Shown: one piece after another, positions 14,356-20,632 of the stretch
Position numbering within the stretch: the first letter of the stretch is position 1
Layout: every line of letters begins with the position of its first letter
IMG/VR virus record: IMGVR_UViG_3300022933_000014
Coordinates: 1-34,076 of that record
Length of the DNA: 34,076 nt
Source of the DNA: a virus
Strand: one strand, 5' to 3'
Notes under the pieces: generated by a model
Told to the model about the DNA's origin: nothing
Seen by the model: only the letters and a program-made list of their open reading frames with translations
Databases searched by the model: none
Program-made: the position numbers and the translations under genes

Positions 14356-14613
14356 TTAATCCCAGAAGTTACCTTCTGCTAAATAGTAATCTGCTTCGCC
14401 ATCATCAAACCATGCAAAGTTCCAAATCTTACCTTTATATAATTTGCGAACCTTGTTGTTCATGGCAGTCATGTAACATGGGTCAGGGTTTTTGTAGCCA
14501 GACTTTTTATAATGTCCGTAGTCATTATATTTTTCTGCTACACGCTTGGTAATTTTGTGAACTTTTTTACCAACTCTAAACAATCCAAAGTCCTTGTTTT
14601 TATATTTTGCCAT
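14356..14613 (-). CDS. Basic early protein of unknown function, 85 aa
   Basis: A Lys/Tyr-rich protein (YKNKDFGLFRVGKKVHKITK at the start) with an acidic, aromatic C-terminus (WNFAWFDDGEADYYLAEGNF). The basic part could bind nucleic acid. Its ATG overlaps the stop of the 32-residue membrane-protein gene as TAATG. Its stop lies within the ribosome-binding site of the next gene, tightly packed. I do not recognise its family. Confidence 0.7.
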   Translation of the reverse strand: MAKYKNKDFGLFRVGKKVHKITKRVAEKYNDYGHYKKSGYKNPDPCYMTAMNNKVRKLYKGKIWNFAWFDDGEADYYLAEGNFWD

Positions 14614-14711
14614 TAGTTAAAGTCTCCTTTGATTATTCTGACTGTTCTCCATAATACAACTAGTGCTATAGCAACCCAAATAAAAGCACCAGTAGGGTTA
14701 TACTTTTTCAT
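14613..14711 (-). CDS. Small single-span membrane protein, 32 aa
   Basis: MKKYNPTGAFIWVAIALVVL is followed by WRTVRIIKGDFN, a single membrane helix with a positive N-terminus and a basic C-terminal tail. AACAAAGGAG lies six bases before the ATG. It is the first gene behind the promoter at 14750-14777 and is coupled to the next gene by TAATG. Role unknown. Confidence 0.65.
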   Translation of the reverse strand: MKKYNPTGAFIWVAIALVVLWRTVRIIKGDFN

Positions 14712-14749
14712 AACTGTCTCCTTTGTTGGTTAATCAAAACTACATATAC

Positions 14750-14777
14750 ATAGTACCATAACTAATCAATAATGCAA
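14750..14777 (-). promoter_or_regulatory. Promoter of the 14711-13561 operon
   Basis: On the minus strand TTGCAT (14777-14772), a 16-base spacer and TACTAT (14755-14750), followed by a GTATATGTAG tail. It has the same architecture and similar flanks (AAAAG before the -35) as the promoters at 22331 and 22835. It lies in a 124-base gap between genes. Confidence 0.62.
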
Positions 14778-14835
14778 GTTCTTTTACAAGTTACTTACCC
14801 CCAATAAACTATTAAGCTTAATTGCTCCCTTTTTT

Positions 14836-15156
14836 TTAACTTAAATCTACAATACGACTTATCCACTTTCCATTCTTCTTATGCCACCCCTCTACTAAAA
14901 TAGTCCACCCTGCATCTCGTAGGAAAGGCAAGGCAGGACTTTCTGTAATTTTCTTTACCCTAGCCCCAATGTTGCTATAACTTGTCACCTGAATGGCTAT
15001 GGTGTCACTTTTGTGTATTGCAAGGATGTCAATAATACCGAACAAGTCTTGCCTTATTCTTGCAAAAGGATTCCAGCGTTCAGTAATTGCTACCAAATCA
15101 TAGTTTTCTTTTCTTAACCTAGCTAAAGTTTTTTGGGTAGGACTAGTCTTTGCCAT
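14836..15156 (-). CDS. VRR-NUC/resolvase-like nuclease, 106 aa
   Basis: Starting at 15156 it reads MAKTSPTQKTLARLRKENYD, then ITERWNPFARIRQDLFGIID with ILAIHKSD and IAIQVTSYSNIGARVKKI. The DxFGxIDxLA ... IQVTSxSNxxxRxxKI pattern is the PD-(D/E)xK-type core of a small phage nuclease family related to VRR-NUC and Holliday-junction resolvases: Asp of DILAI, then the Q-V-T in place of ExK. It probably processes recombination or replication junctions. A longer frame begins inside the preceding gene; I prefer 15156 because GGAAAA precedes it and the family starts there. Function by family resemblance. Confidence 0.72.
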   Translation of the reverse strand: MAKTSPTQKTLARLRKENYDLVAITERWNPFARIRQDLFGIIDILAIHKSDTIAIQVTSYSNIGARVKKITESPALPFLRDAGWTILVEGWHKKNGKWISRIVDLS

Positions 15157-15340
15157 TGTTTTTTTCCAGTAAGTTTCCGTAGCCATCATCATCACCTTCA
15201 TCTTCGGGAGATAATTTTTTCTTTCTAATTTCCTCTATAGCTTTTTCATACTTTTTTTTTGAAATAAATATTCTATCCCAAGCGTCTTGTAACTGTTTAT
15301 CTGTTATTTCTTGTTTTCTTCTGCTGCTTCCTTTACTCAT
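15143..15340 (-). CDS. Small GSSRR-family protein, 65 aa
   Basis: Starts MSKGSSRRKQEITDKQLQDA and continues WDRIF; the second half is a charged helix ending in an acidic stretch (SPEDEGDDDGYG). The GKGSSRRxxx...WxxIF pattern is common in small phage proteins encoded beside VRR-type nucleases. A close relative is the 29-residue gene at 15897-15986. AAAAGGAG precedes the ATG. Role unknown; it may be a nuclease accessory. Confidence 0.72.
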   Translation of the reverse strand: MSKGSSRRKQEITDKQLQDAWDRIFISKKKYEKAIEEIRKKKLSPEDEGDDDGYGNLLEKNNGKD

Positions 15341-15614
15341 TACAACTCCTTTTAAATTTACAATAAGGTATAGTCGTTTTGTATCTCACGCTATTCGTTT
15401 TCATGTCTATGTTTTTAATTGGTGTGCCTTCTGGTAAGTTTATATATTCTTTATTTAAACATCTATATGCCATTTCAACTTTATTTGGGTCTGGGTAATA
15501 AAGGTTTACATACAAGACCGCCTCTTGGCAACTGCGAAAGTTTCCAATATACTCCCAATCTTGCAAAGGGTCTGGTGCTAGATTAATTACCATTACAAAT
15601 GCAAACTCAATCAT
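15333..15614 (-). CDS. Hypothetical early protein, 93 aa, possible exported protein
   Basis: The N-terminus is hydrophobic (MIEFAFVMVINLAPDPLQDW), which could be a weak signal or anchor, followed by a domain with Tyr and four Cys (SCQEAVLYVNLYYPDP, YRCLNKEYINLPEGTP, YCKFKRSC). Paired Cys at the C-terminus would fit a secreted, disulphide-bonded protein. I do not recognise it. It overlaps the next gene by eight bases. Confidence 0.65.
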   Translation of the reverse strand: MIEFAFVMVINLAPDPLQDWEYIGNFRSCQEAVLYVNLYYPDPNKVEMAYRCLNKEYINLPEGTPIKNIDMKTNSVRYKTTIPYCKFKRSCNE

Positions 15615-15616
15615 AA

Positions 15617-15910
15617 TTATTCCTCCAATTTATTAAGTACCCATTCTAAAAGTTCTGCTTCTGTTCCATATTTTTCTTGCCAAGTCTTTGGTGCATGATG
15701 AAATCCATCCTGACCTTGATGATGTTCCCAACAAAGTGGCAGCACCATGTAGTGACTATTCTTTTGTCCCATCCCCATACCTTGTCGGATATGGTGGCAG
15801 TTGGCAGGTAATGGGTCATTTATTTCATAATGTTTACGACAAATAACACAACCAAAGTTACTAATTTTGTTGAGCCATTGCTTTTCGTCTTTAGTTTTAG
15901 ACTTCTTCAT
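15617..15910 (-). CDS. Ref/NinG-type HNH nuclease, 97 aa
   Basis: Zinc and HNH motifs are clear: FGCVICRKH (Cys21, Cys24), NCHHIRQGMGMGQKNSHY (His39-His40), then LPLCWEHHQG (Cys60, His63-His64) and TWQEKYGTEAELL. This order matches the phage Ref/DUF968 and NinG group of recombination nucleases. It lies between NinB and a resolvase-like gene, a typical lambdoid nin-region context. I place the start at 15910 (ATG); a TTG at 15937 in frame is possible but has no ribosome-binding site. It overlaps the 29-residue gene by 14 bases. Confidence 0.78.
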   Translation of the reverse strand: MKKSKTKDEKQWLNKISNFGCVICRKHYEINDPLPANCHHIRQGMGMGQKNSHYMVLPLCWEHHQGQDGFHHAPKTWQEKYGTEAELLEWVLNKLEE

Positions 15911-15986
15911 AAATTTCTTTAACCCTGTTGTATTCAACCATATATTTTTTATCGTCTGTTGGTCTGCGACTGCTTCCTTTACCCAT
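15897..15986 (-). CDS. Very small GSSRR-family protein, 29 aa
   Basis: MGKGSSRRPTDDKKYMVEYN followed by RVKEIYEEV. It has the same opening as the 65-residue protein at 15143-15340 and its second half matches the C-terminus of the 186-residue protein at 16193-16753 (DDEKYMSEYNRIKEI). It starts in a TAATG junction with the upstream gene and overlaps the HNH nuclease gene. Its similarity to two other genes in this operon supports it as real. Confidence 0.65.
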   Translation of the reverse strand: MGKGSSRRPTDDKKYMVEYNRVKEIYEEV

Positions 15987-16174
15987 TACTTAAAAGACTT
16001 TTTTTGTGTGTCTTTACTTAATTTTTTTTGTGCATTAAAAGAACTATTTTTCCAAACTTTTAATAACCCATATGCATCTAAAATATCTTCAACAGACGAG
16101 GCTTTTTTCATTTTTTTTGTCCATTGACGCCCATGTTCTTCTGCTTTTATTATACCTTTTGATTTTTTACTCAT
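15986..16174 (-). CDS. Small basic early protein, 62 aa
   Basis: A Lys-rich protein (MSKKSKGIIKAEEHGRQWTK, then SVEDILDAYGLLKVW and a Lys/Ser tail). Basic helical build suggests nucleic-acid or ribosome contact, but no motif proves it. GAGGA lies eight bases before the ATG at 16174, which supports that start over an upstream TTG. It is coupled by TAATG to the 29-residue gene. Confidence 0.65.
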   Translation of the reverse strand: MSKKSKGIIKAEEHGRQWTKKMKKASSVEDILDAYGLLKVWKNSSFNAQKKLSKDTQKKSFK

Positions 16175-16192
16175 TTTCTTTGTCCTCAATCA

Positions 16193-16753
16193 TTATGTTT
16201 TCCTTTTAAATTCTTCTTCAATTTCTTTAATTCTGTTGTACTCACTCATATATTTTTCATCATCAATACATTTGTTACAAATGCTAGACATATCTTCAAG
16301 ATACTCGTAATTTAAACTTTTTTCTTTACATTTATTTTCTAAACTATTACCTGGATTTCCCCAGCACTCTATTATATCTTTTTTAGGAAGTACATGGTCA
16401 CAACAACTACAAAAAGAATGAGTTACAAGATGTTTTATTTCCCTTCTATCCCAATTTAACAAATCGTAGCCTGAAAAATCACTCCATTTTTTACCCTCTA
16501 CATATGAATAATCTAAAGCGTCATATATGACAATATCTGTGTTGTTATATGTGCCTTCCTCTTTCTCTTTAAATTGATAATAATACAACCCCCTATCGGT
16601 ATCTATTTCTTTCTTGAGGTCTTGTTCACTAATGCTATCAATCATTTTATTTAATTCTTTTTTTGTTTCTTGTAAAGCTCCTTTCAAGTTTTCTGCTTTT
16701 ACAGTTATTAACTCTTTATTTAAATCAATCCATATATCATAAACTTTTTCCAT
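16193..16753 (-). CDS. Cys-rich early protein with zinc-ribbon-like motifs, 186 aa
   Basis: Residues 1-110 are helical and charged with no known motif (MEKVYDIWIDLNKELITVKA at the start). The C-terminal half has CSCC (115-118), Cys130, Cys142 and CNKC (159-162), so it probably binds zinc. Residues 164-182 (DDEKYMSEYNRIKEIEEEF) repeat the core of the 29-residue protein at 15897-15986. An AAGGAG site precedes the ATG. The arrangement is partly like the HNH/McrA type (Cys pairs with His), but I cannot see a full HNH, so I leave it as unknown. Confidence 0.68.
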   Translation of the reverse strand: MEKVYDIWIDLNKELITVKAENLKGALQETKKELNKMIDSISEQDLKKEIDTDRGLYYYQFKEKEEGTYNNTDIVIYDALDYSYVEGKKWSDFSGYDLLNWDRREIKHLVTHSFCSCCDHVLPKKDIIECWGNPGNSLENKCKEKSLNYEYLEDMSSICNKCIDDEKYMSEYNRIKEIEEEFKRKT

Positions 16754-16764
16754 CGTTTTTCTCC

Positions 16765-17124
16765 TTATTCTTCATTTAATTTAAACCCATATCCTCTTGC
16801 AAACTCTTTAACTTTTTCTAGGTACTCGTTAAATTGTTTTACATTTAATTTAGTGGTGCTGCCAATAGTCATTACCTTTAAATTTTTTATCTGTTTTTCT
16901 TCAGATAGTAATTTATATAATAACACTTCGTGCATTTCATTTTTGGACTTTAATCCAAAGTAATCTGCTAACTCGGTAACAAGTTTCCAATAGTATTCAT
17001 TTTGGTCTAGTGAACGAATAGATTTATATGGTTTTACTGTTACAGACCACAATTTGTCTTGGTCTAGTTCTTTTAGTTTGCCAACTAATCCATTCAAATT
17101 ATTTTTGTTTAATGTAAAGTTCAT
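16765..17124 (-). CDS. ninB: NinB-like recombination protein
   Basis: 119 residues. The motif RSLDQNEYYWKLVTELADYF, then GLKSKNEMHEVLLYKLL, is the signature of lambda NinB (Orf), which binds ssDNA and helps RecA-independent or RecFOR-type recombination. The N-terminus (DKLWSVTVKPYKSIRSLDQN) also fits. It starts in an ATGA overlap with the upstream gene. Its presence beside replication and nuclease genes gives the region a lambdoid nin-like character. Confidence 0.85.
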   Translation of the reverse strand: MNFTLNKNNLNGLVGKLKELDQDKLWSVTVKPYKSIRSLDQNEYYWKLVTELADYFGLKSKNEMHEVLLYKLLSEEKQIKNLKVMTIGSTTKLNVKQFNEYLEKVKEFARGYGFKLNEE

Positions 17125-17453
17125 GCAACCCCTCTCATTTTTTTAATTAAACCTTGTAGCTTTTCTGATATTTCTTTTCTTTTTTCTAATGACATAGATT
17201 TGTATGGTATTTTCTTTGCAACTTGTGTATCTAATTTTTTTTGTCTACAAAGTAAAATAATGTCATGTGGTGTAGGAAATTTATTAGAAGTTGTAGTCCA
17301 ACTATCAAATGCTTGATTAACAATTGGCATATCGTAACTTTGTAATTTTAACCACCAAACCCTTAATAGATTTTGGTCGGCATGATTTCTATTATAAATA
17401 TCAAATACAGTATCTAACATTTCTTTAAATTGTTTTTTGTTTTCGTTATTCAA
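17121..17453 (-). CDS. Helicase-loader-like replication protein (candidate), TTG start
   Basis: 110 residues with an N-terminal helical domain containing LLRVWWLKLQSYDMPIVNQA, FDSW and KFPTPHDIILLCRQKK, a pattern like the G39P/lambda P-type helicase loaders (helices, aromatic core, FPxPxDI). The C-terminus is basic. The start is TTG at 17453, overlapping the TGA of the initiator gene; GAGGAG eight bases upstream supports it. The next in-frame ATG is 12 codons later and lacks a site. It would load the host DnaB helicase; no phage helicase is visible here. Confidence 0.62.
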   Translation of the reverse strand: MNNENKKQFKEMLDTVFDIYNRNHADQNLLRVWWLKLQSYDMPIVNQAFDSWTTTSNKFPTPHDIILLCRQKKLDTQVAKKIPYKSMSLEKRKEISEKLQGLIKKMRGVA

Positions 17454-18031
17454 AATGTTATCTCCTCTGTTCTTTCATCTAACCATCTTTTACCATTTAT
17501 GTAAGTAGTTGGATGTGGAATAAATGCACCATTATCTTTAAACCATTCTTTACTTTCTTTTTGCCAAGTTAAAGTTTGCAATACATGGTCTATATTAGGT
17601 TTGTGTTTTACCCACGCTTCTTCAGCTTTACCCTTACCAACTTTTCTTGGATAAGTATTCCAAAACAAATCAAACCCATTATCTACCTCTTTCTCTTTCT
17701 CTAACTCTTTCTCTACTCTTACTCTTACTCTAGGCAACCGATTTGGCAACACTTCGGCAACATCTTGTAAAACAAATGATGACAATTGTTCCAACTGTTT
17801 GTTTATAAACGATTTATCTTTTCTTAATCTAAAAGATATTTCATCAACTGATGGTAAATTACCCTCATTTTCTGATGCTAATAACCACAGTTCTATCAAG
17901 GTTGCTTTGTTGCTATCAGTTAAATTACTCCATTCAAAATCATCAAGAATTTTTCTGTACAACTTAATCCAAATAACATTTCTGTCAGACCTTAAAGGTG
18001 GTTGAAATTGTTTCCAATTTTTTATTTGCAC
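17450..18031 (-). CDS. O-like replication initiator, GTG start
   Basis: 193 residues. The N-terminal domain (about 1-95, IKNWKQFQPP, then LWLLASENEGNLPSVDEISF) is a winged-helix-like replication initiator domain. The C-terminal part contains FDLFWNTYPRKVGKGKAEEA, WVKH and FIPHPTTYINGKRWLDE, a DnaT-like/phage replication protein tail that contacts the replisome. The start is GTG at 18031 with AAGGAG seven bases upstream. As in lambda O, it should bind an origin, possibly within its own gene, but no iterons are obvious. Confidence 0.78.
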   Translation of the reverse strand: MQIKNWKQFQPPLRSDRNVIWIKLYRKILDDFEWSNLTDSNKATLIELWLLASENEGNLPSVDEISFRLRKDKSFINKQLEQLSSFVLQDVAEVLPNRLPRVRVRVEKELEKEKEVDNGFDLFWNTYPRKVGKGKAEEAWVKHKPNIDHVLQTLTWQKESKEWFKDNGAFIPHPTTYINGKRWLDERTEEITF

Positions 18032-18054
18032 TACTTTCTCCTTTGTATTTTTAT

Positions 18055-18261
18055 TTATACCACTTCACCTTTTGCAGTAATTTTAACTTTTAAATTATCT
18101 TTAATTCCTAGTAAAGTTTTAATCATAAAAACTCTGGCTGGTGGTAATTGTGCATCTGGATTTTTAGAATAATGAGCCACAGCTTGAACAGATAATCCTA
18201 AATGTTCTGCCATTTTTCTTCGGCTACCATCATATAATTTTATTGCTTCATTGTAAGTCAT
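18055..18261 (-). CDS. Cro/YdaS-like helix-turn-helix regulator, 68 aa
   Basis: A small DNA-binding protein. Residues 14-34 form a helix-turn-helix (RRKMAEHLGLSVQAVAHYSK), with YNEAIKLYDGS before it, as in Cro/YdaS-type regulators. AAAGGAG precedes the ATG. It is encoded first in the left early operon, divergent from the right early operon, so it probably controls the two promoters in the gap 18262-18407. A candidate palindrome is at 18281-18296. Confidence 0.8.
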   Translation of the reverse strand: MTYNEAIKLYDGSRRKMAEHLGLSVQAVAHYSKNPDAQLPPARVFMIKTLLGIKDNLKVKITAKGEVV

Positions 18262-18280
18262 AACTTCTCCTTTAAATTAA

Positions 18281-18296
18281 AATGCTTCATTGCATT
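18281..18296. promoter_or_regulatory. Inverted repeat, candidate operator
   Basis: AATGC (18281-18285) and GCATT (18292-18296) form a perfect inverted repeat around six bases, between the candidate leftward -10 box and the regulator start codon. Position and size fit an operator for the Cro-like protein. No second copy was found by eye. Confidence 0.4.
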
Positions 18297-18302
18297 GAAT
18301 AC

Positions 18303-18331
18303 ACAATATAATACTTTAAAAACATTTGCAA
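18303..18331 (-). promoter_or_regulatory. Candidate leftward early promoter
   Basis: On the minus strand TTGCAA (18331-18326) and TATTGT (18308-18303) with 17 bases between; TATATT with a 15-base spacer overlaps. It is weaker than the rightward promoter but is the only reasonable candidate before the regulator gene. Confidence 0.4.
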
Positions 18332-18349
18332 TAACTTTTATAAAATAAT

Positions 18350-18377
18350 TTGACATTATGTTTGGGAAGTGTATCAT
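18350..18377 (+). promoter_or_regulatory. Rightward early promoter
   Basis: A perfect TTGACA (18350-18355), a 16-base spacer and TATCAT (18372-18377), 14 bases before the AACAAAGGAG site of the first right early gene. The 16-base spacing is shared with the other promoters of this phage. Confidence 0.65.
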
Positions 18378-18407
18378 GGTGTTATCTTAATAACAAAGGA
18401 GATAAAA

Positions 18408-18572
18408 ATGGAACAACAAGTAATGGAAGAAGCAAGTCAAATATTTGCAATAAATACTTTTTCAGATATTATCTTGGACTCTGGAGCTCATTCAGTTCTA
18501 GGTATGATTAAACAAATTAACCCAGATGCTTACCAAGAATTAGTTATGGCATCTAAAACAAAGGAGATATAA
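18408..18572 (+). CDS. Small early protein, 54 aa
   Basis: First gene behind the rightward promoter. The ATG at 18408 has AAAGGAG six bases upstream; an earlier in-frame ATG at 18369 lies within the -10 region and cannot be the start. The protein is acidic and helical (MEQQVMEEASQIFAINTFSD, ending ELVMASKTKEI). No family recognised. Its stop is next to the ribosome-binding site of the annealing-protein gene. Confidence 0.68.
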   Translation: MEQQVMEEASQIFAINTFSDIILDSGAHSVLGMIKQINPDAYQELVMASKTKEI

Positions 18573-18971
18573 ATGACACAATTAAAAACAATAGACATTA
18601 AAGGAAAATCTTATGTCATGGTTAATGAGCGAATTGCTTATTTTCGTAAAACTTACCCAGAAGGTCTTATTATAACAGAGCTATTATCATCAACTGATGG
18701 TGTGCATACATTTAAAGCAATGGCAATTAGTAATGGAAATGTATTAGCAACAGGTCATGCTTCAGAAAAAGATGGTAGTTCATTTATTAACAAAACTTCT
18801 GCTTTAGAAAATGCAGAAACTTCTGCTGTTGGTAGAGCTTTAGGTATTTTAGGTATTGGAATTGATACCTCTATTGCTAGTGCTGAAGAAGTTGCTAACG
18901 CAGTTCAAAATCAAAAAAGCAACATTGAAGATACTGCAAAAGCTATTATAGATAATGGAGATTTCTTATAA
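18573..18971 (+). CDS. ssDNA-annealing recombinase candidate (Erf/Rad52/Sak type)
   Basis: 132 residues. The segment SSFINKTSALENAETSAVGR followed by ALGILGIGIDTSIASAEEVA resembles the core of small phage annealing proteins. Their ExAExSAxGRALxxxGIG motif is shared with Erf-like and related Rad52-fold families. The N-terminal half (KGKSYVMVNERIAYFRKTYP) carries a plausible beta strand core. The gene sits directly before a YqaJ exonuclease (TAATG junction), the standard two-gene Red-type recombination module, in which the exonuclease makes 3' tails and this protein anneals them. The exact annealing family is uncertain. Confidence 0.62.
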   Translation: MTQLKTIDIKGKSYVMVNERIAYFRKTYPEGLIITELLSSTDGVHTFKAMAISNGNVLATGHASEKDGSSFINKTSALENAETSAVGRALGILGIGIDTSIASAEEVANAVQNQKSNIEDTAKAIIDNGDFL

Positions 18972-19594
18972 TGGAGCAACGAACAGAAGAATGGTATGAG
19001 GTTAGGTTAGGTAAGGTTGGAGCTAGTGAAATAGCAAAAATTATTAACAAAAAGAAAGATGGTAGTCCTTACCAACAAGAGGAAGATTTGTTAATACAAA
19101 AAGTTACTGAACGATTAACTGGCAAAAGAACTGATACATATATTAATCAAGCTATGCAAAACGGAATTGATAGAGAACCAGATGCTAGAAAATTGTATGA
19201 GTTAGTGACTAAAAATAAGGTTGAGGAAGTAGGTTTTATTCCTCACCCTACTATTGCAATGTCAGGATGTAGTCCAGATGGTATTGTGTTTAATCAAGCA
19301 AATTTACCTACATATGTGTTAGAGATTAAATCGCCTTCTGATACGACCCACACTAAAACATTGATGGATAAAAAATTACCATCACAATATAAACCGCAAG
19401 TGCAATTTCAAATGGCTTGTACTGGAGCTATAAAAGTTGACTTTGTATCTTACAACCCAAACTTTGAACCTAAACAACAAATGGTTCTGGTAGAAGTAGC
19501 AAGAGATAATGAATACATAGAAAAAATGGAAGCATCATTGAAAGAATTTTTAACCAAAGTTGACGATATGGTCAACGATATTAAGGAGAAGTAA
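18971..19594 (+). CDS. YqaJ/lambda-exonuclease-type recombination nuclease
   Basis: 207 residues with clear YqaJ motifs: EQRTEEWYEVRLGKVGASEI at the N-terminus, NGIDREPDARKLYE (64-77), MSGCSPDGIVF (97-107, catalytic Asp103), VLEIKSP (116-122, the ExK motif), and KPQVQFQMACTG (141-152). It degrades the 5' strand of dsDNA ends for annealing by its partner upstream. Its start codon overlaps the stop of that gene by one base, implying equimolar synthesis. Length is normal for the family. Confidence 0.92.
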   Translation: MEQRTEEWYEVRLGKVGASEIAKIINKKKDGSPYQQEEDLLIQKVTERLTGKRTDTYINQAMQNGIDREPDARKLYELVTKNKVEEVGFIPHPTIAMSGCSPDGIVFNQANLPTYVLEIKSPSDTTHTKTLMDKKLPSQYKPQVQFQMACTGAIKVDFVSYNPNFEPKQQMVLVEVARDNEYIEKMEASLKEFLTKVDDMVNDIKEK

Positions 19595-19595
19595 A

Positions 19596-19856
19596 ATGGC
19601 ACAAGAGTATGACAATAGAAACACATGGGTTCTATTTAAGAATGATAAAGGAGACAACCCTAAAAGACCTGATTACACTGGAACTGAAATTGATGCTAAT
19701 GGTGTAGAGCATAAGATTGCTGGTTGGATTCGTGAGTCTGCTAAAGGAACAAAATTTATATCAGGAACTAGACAGCTTAAAGAAGATGAACAGCCAAAGC
19801 CGAGTCCTAAACAAGCTCAAAGTTTTGATGATTTAGAGTCTGATGTTCCTTTTTAA
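19596..19856 (+). CDS. Small SSB-like or DUF736-like protein, 86 aa
   Basis: Starts MAQEYDNRNTWVLFKNDKGD and contains KIAGWIRESAKGTKFISGTR, a pattern of small phage proteins with a GWIRESxKGxxFxSG core (as in DUF736-like proteins). The C-terminus is acidic and ends DDLESDVPF, close to the DDDIPF tip by which bacterial SSB recruits partners. It follows the exonuclease with AAGGAG before its ATG. I infer a single-strand binding role in the recombination/replication module; the fold is not shown. Confidence 0.68.
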   Translation: MAQEYDNRNTWVLFKNDKGDNPKRPDYTGTEIDANGVEHKIAGWIRESAKGTKFISGTRQLKEDEQPKPSPKQAQSFDDLESDVPF

Positions 19857-19971
19857 TGTATTGCTAGGAGTAGCTCTCATTATGATGGGAGTTGCTGCTT
19901 TAGCAACATGGATTTTTTTTATTTATATTTTAATTGATAAAGGAGTAAAGTATGTTACAAAATGGAAATGA
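19843..19971 (+). CDS. Small membrane protein, 42 aa
   Basis: A 42-residue frame starting in the last codons of the SSB-like gene (ATG at 19843) and ending 20 bases inside the next gene. It has one long hydrophobic segment (GVALIMMGVAALATWIFFIY) followed by a basic tail (DKGVKYVTKWK). No good ribosome-binding site precedes it, so it would depend on coupling, and an internal start at the double ATG is also possible. Function unknown. Confidence 0.45.
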   Translation: MFLFNVLLGVALIMMGVAALATWIFFIYILIDKGVKYVTKWK

Positions 19972-20185
19972 ATTAACTAAACAAGAAAGTAGAGTATTAG
20001 ATTTTTTAAAATTAAAAAGCAAAATTAACCCATTAAGTTCTTGGAGATTTTGTGGTGTTTATAGATTAAGTGCAGTAATATTTAATTTAAAAGATAAAGG
20101 TTATGACATTAAAACTAACAGAGTTGCTAGAAAAAATAAATTTGGTGAAAAGTGTCATTTTGCAGAATATAAGTTGGAGGGTTAA
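19952..20185 (+). CDS. Winged-helix-like DNA-binding protein, 77 aa
   Basis: A small basic protein: NELTKQESRVLDFLKLKSKI, then WRFCGVYRLSAVIFNLKDKG and YDIKTNRVARKNKFGEKC. The order LTKQExxVLxxL ... RLSAxIxxLKxxGYxIxT is that of small phage helix-turn-helix proteins, with the recognition wing near residues 45-65. AAAGGAG lies before the ATG. It may regulate the right early or accessory genes. Confidence 0.7.
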   Translation: MLQNGNELTKQESRVLDFLKLKSKINPLSSWRFCGVYRLSAVIFNLKDKGYDIKTNRVARKNKFGEKCHFAEYKLEG

Positions 20186-20416
20186 ATGAAATTATTATTA
20201 TTAATGTTGTTAAGTGGTTCTATAAATGCAGAAAGTGTTTGGACTGATGATGGCTCATTAGTTATTATTGATGCACCAGATTCAATTGTGTATATAGACA
20301 ATGAAGGTTTAGTAAACTATGATGTTGAAGTATCTGATAATGAACAAACATTTATTTATGGAACTGATAAATTAACAGTTTGTCAGCCTACTGCAAATGG
20401 TAGTATTTGTTTTTAA
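20186..20416 (+). CDS. Small exported protein with signal peptide, 76 aa
   Basis: The N-terminus MKLLLLMLLSGSINAESVWT is a textbook signal peptide with a likely cut after NA (residues 14-15). The mature part is acidic, beta-rich, and ends with VCQPTANGSICF, whose two Cys could form a disulphide in the periplasm. GGAGG lies four bases before the ATG. An early phage gene exported to the periplasm could act in superinfection exclusion or envelope modulation, but this is inference. Confidence 0.7.
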   Translation: MKLLLLMLLSGSINAESVWTDDGSLVIIDAPDSIVYIDNEGLVNYDVEVSDNEQTFIYGTDKLTVCQPTANGSICF

Positions 20417-20428
20417 GGGAGACATTTT

Positions 20429-20632
20429 ATGGATGTAGATGATGTTCCAATGATAGAAGTTTTTGTAGCCAAGAATGGTTATTTAATTGTAGATGAACTT
20501 GGTGAAACTTATGTTGCTTTAGAGTTAGAAGATATTACAAAAGCTATTTCTATTATTATTGAAAAGAAAAAAAGAAAAGAATTACTAATACCAGATGAGT
20601 ATATTGATGACCCATTAGTAGATGAAGGTTAA
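20429..20632 (+). CDS. Small acidic early protein, 67 aa
   Basis: Acidic and mixed alpha/beta (MIEVFVAKNGYLIVDELGET, then LEDITKAISIIIEKKKRK and a Pro/Asp-rich end). No known motif. AAGGGAGA precedes the ATG. It overlaps the next, zinc-finger-like gene by 11 bases. Confidence 0.65.
   Translation: MDVDDVPMIEVFVAKNGYLIVDELGETYVALELEDITKAISIIIEKKKRKELLIPDEYIDDPLVDEG

Noticed and set aside
14805-14836. TTAAGCTTAA palindrome and T tract considered as a terminator after the nuclease gene
   Set aside because: On the minus strand the tract precedes the palindrome as A residues and no T run follows, so it lacks intrinsic terminator form in the direction of transcription.
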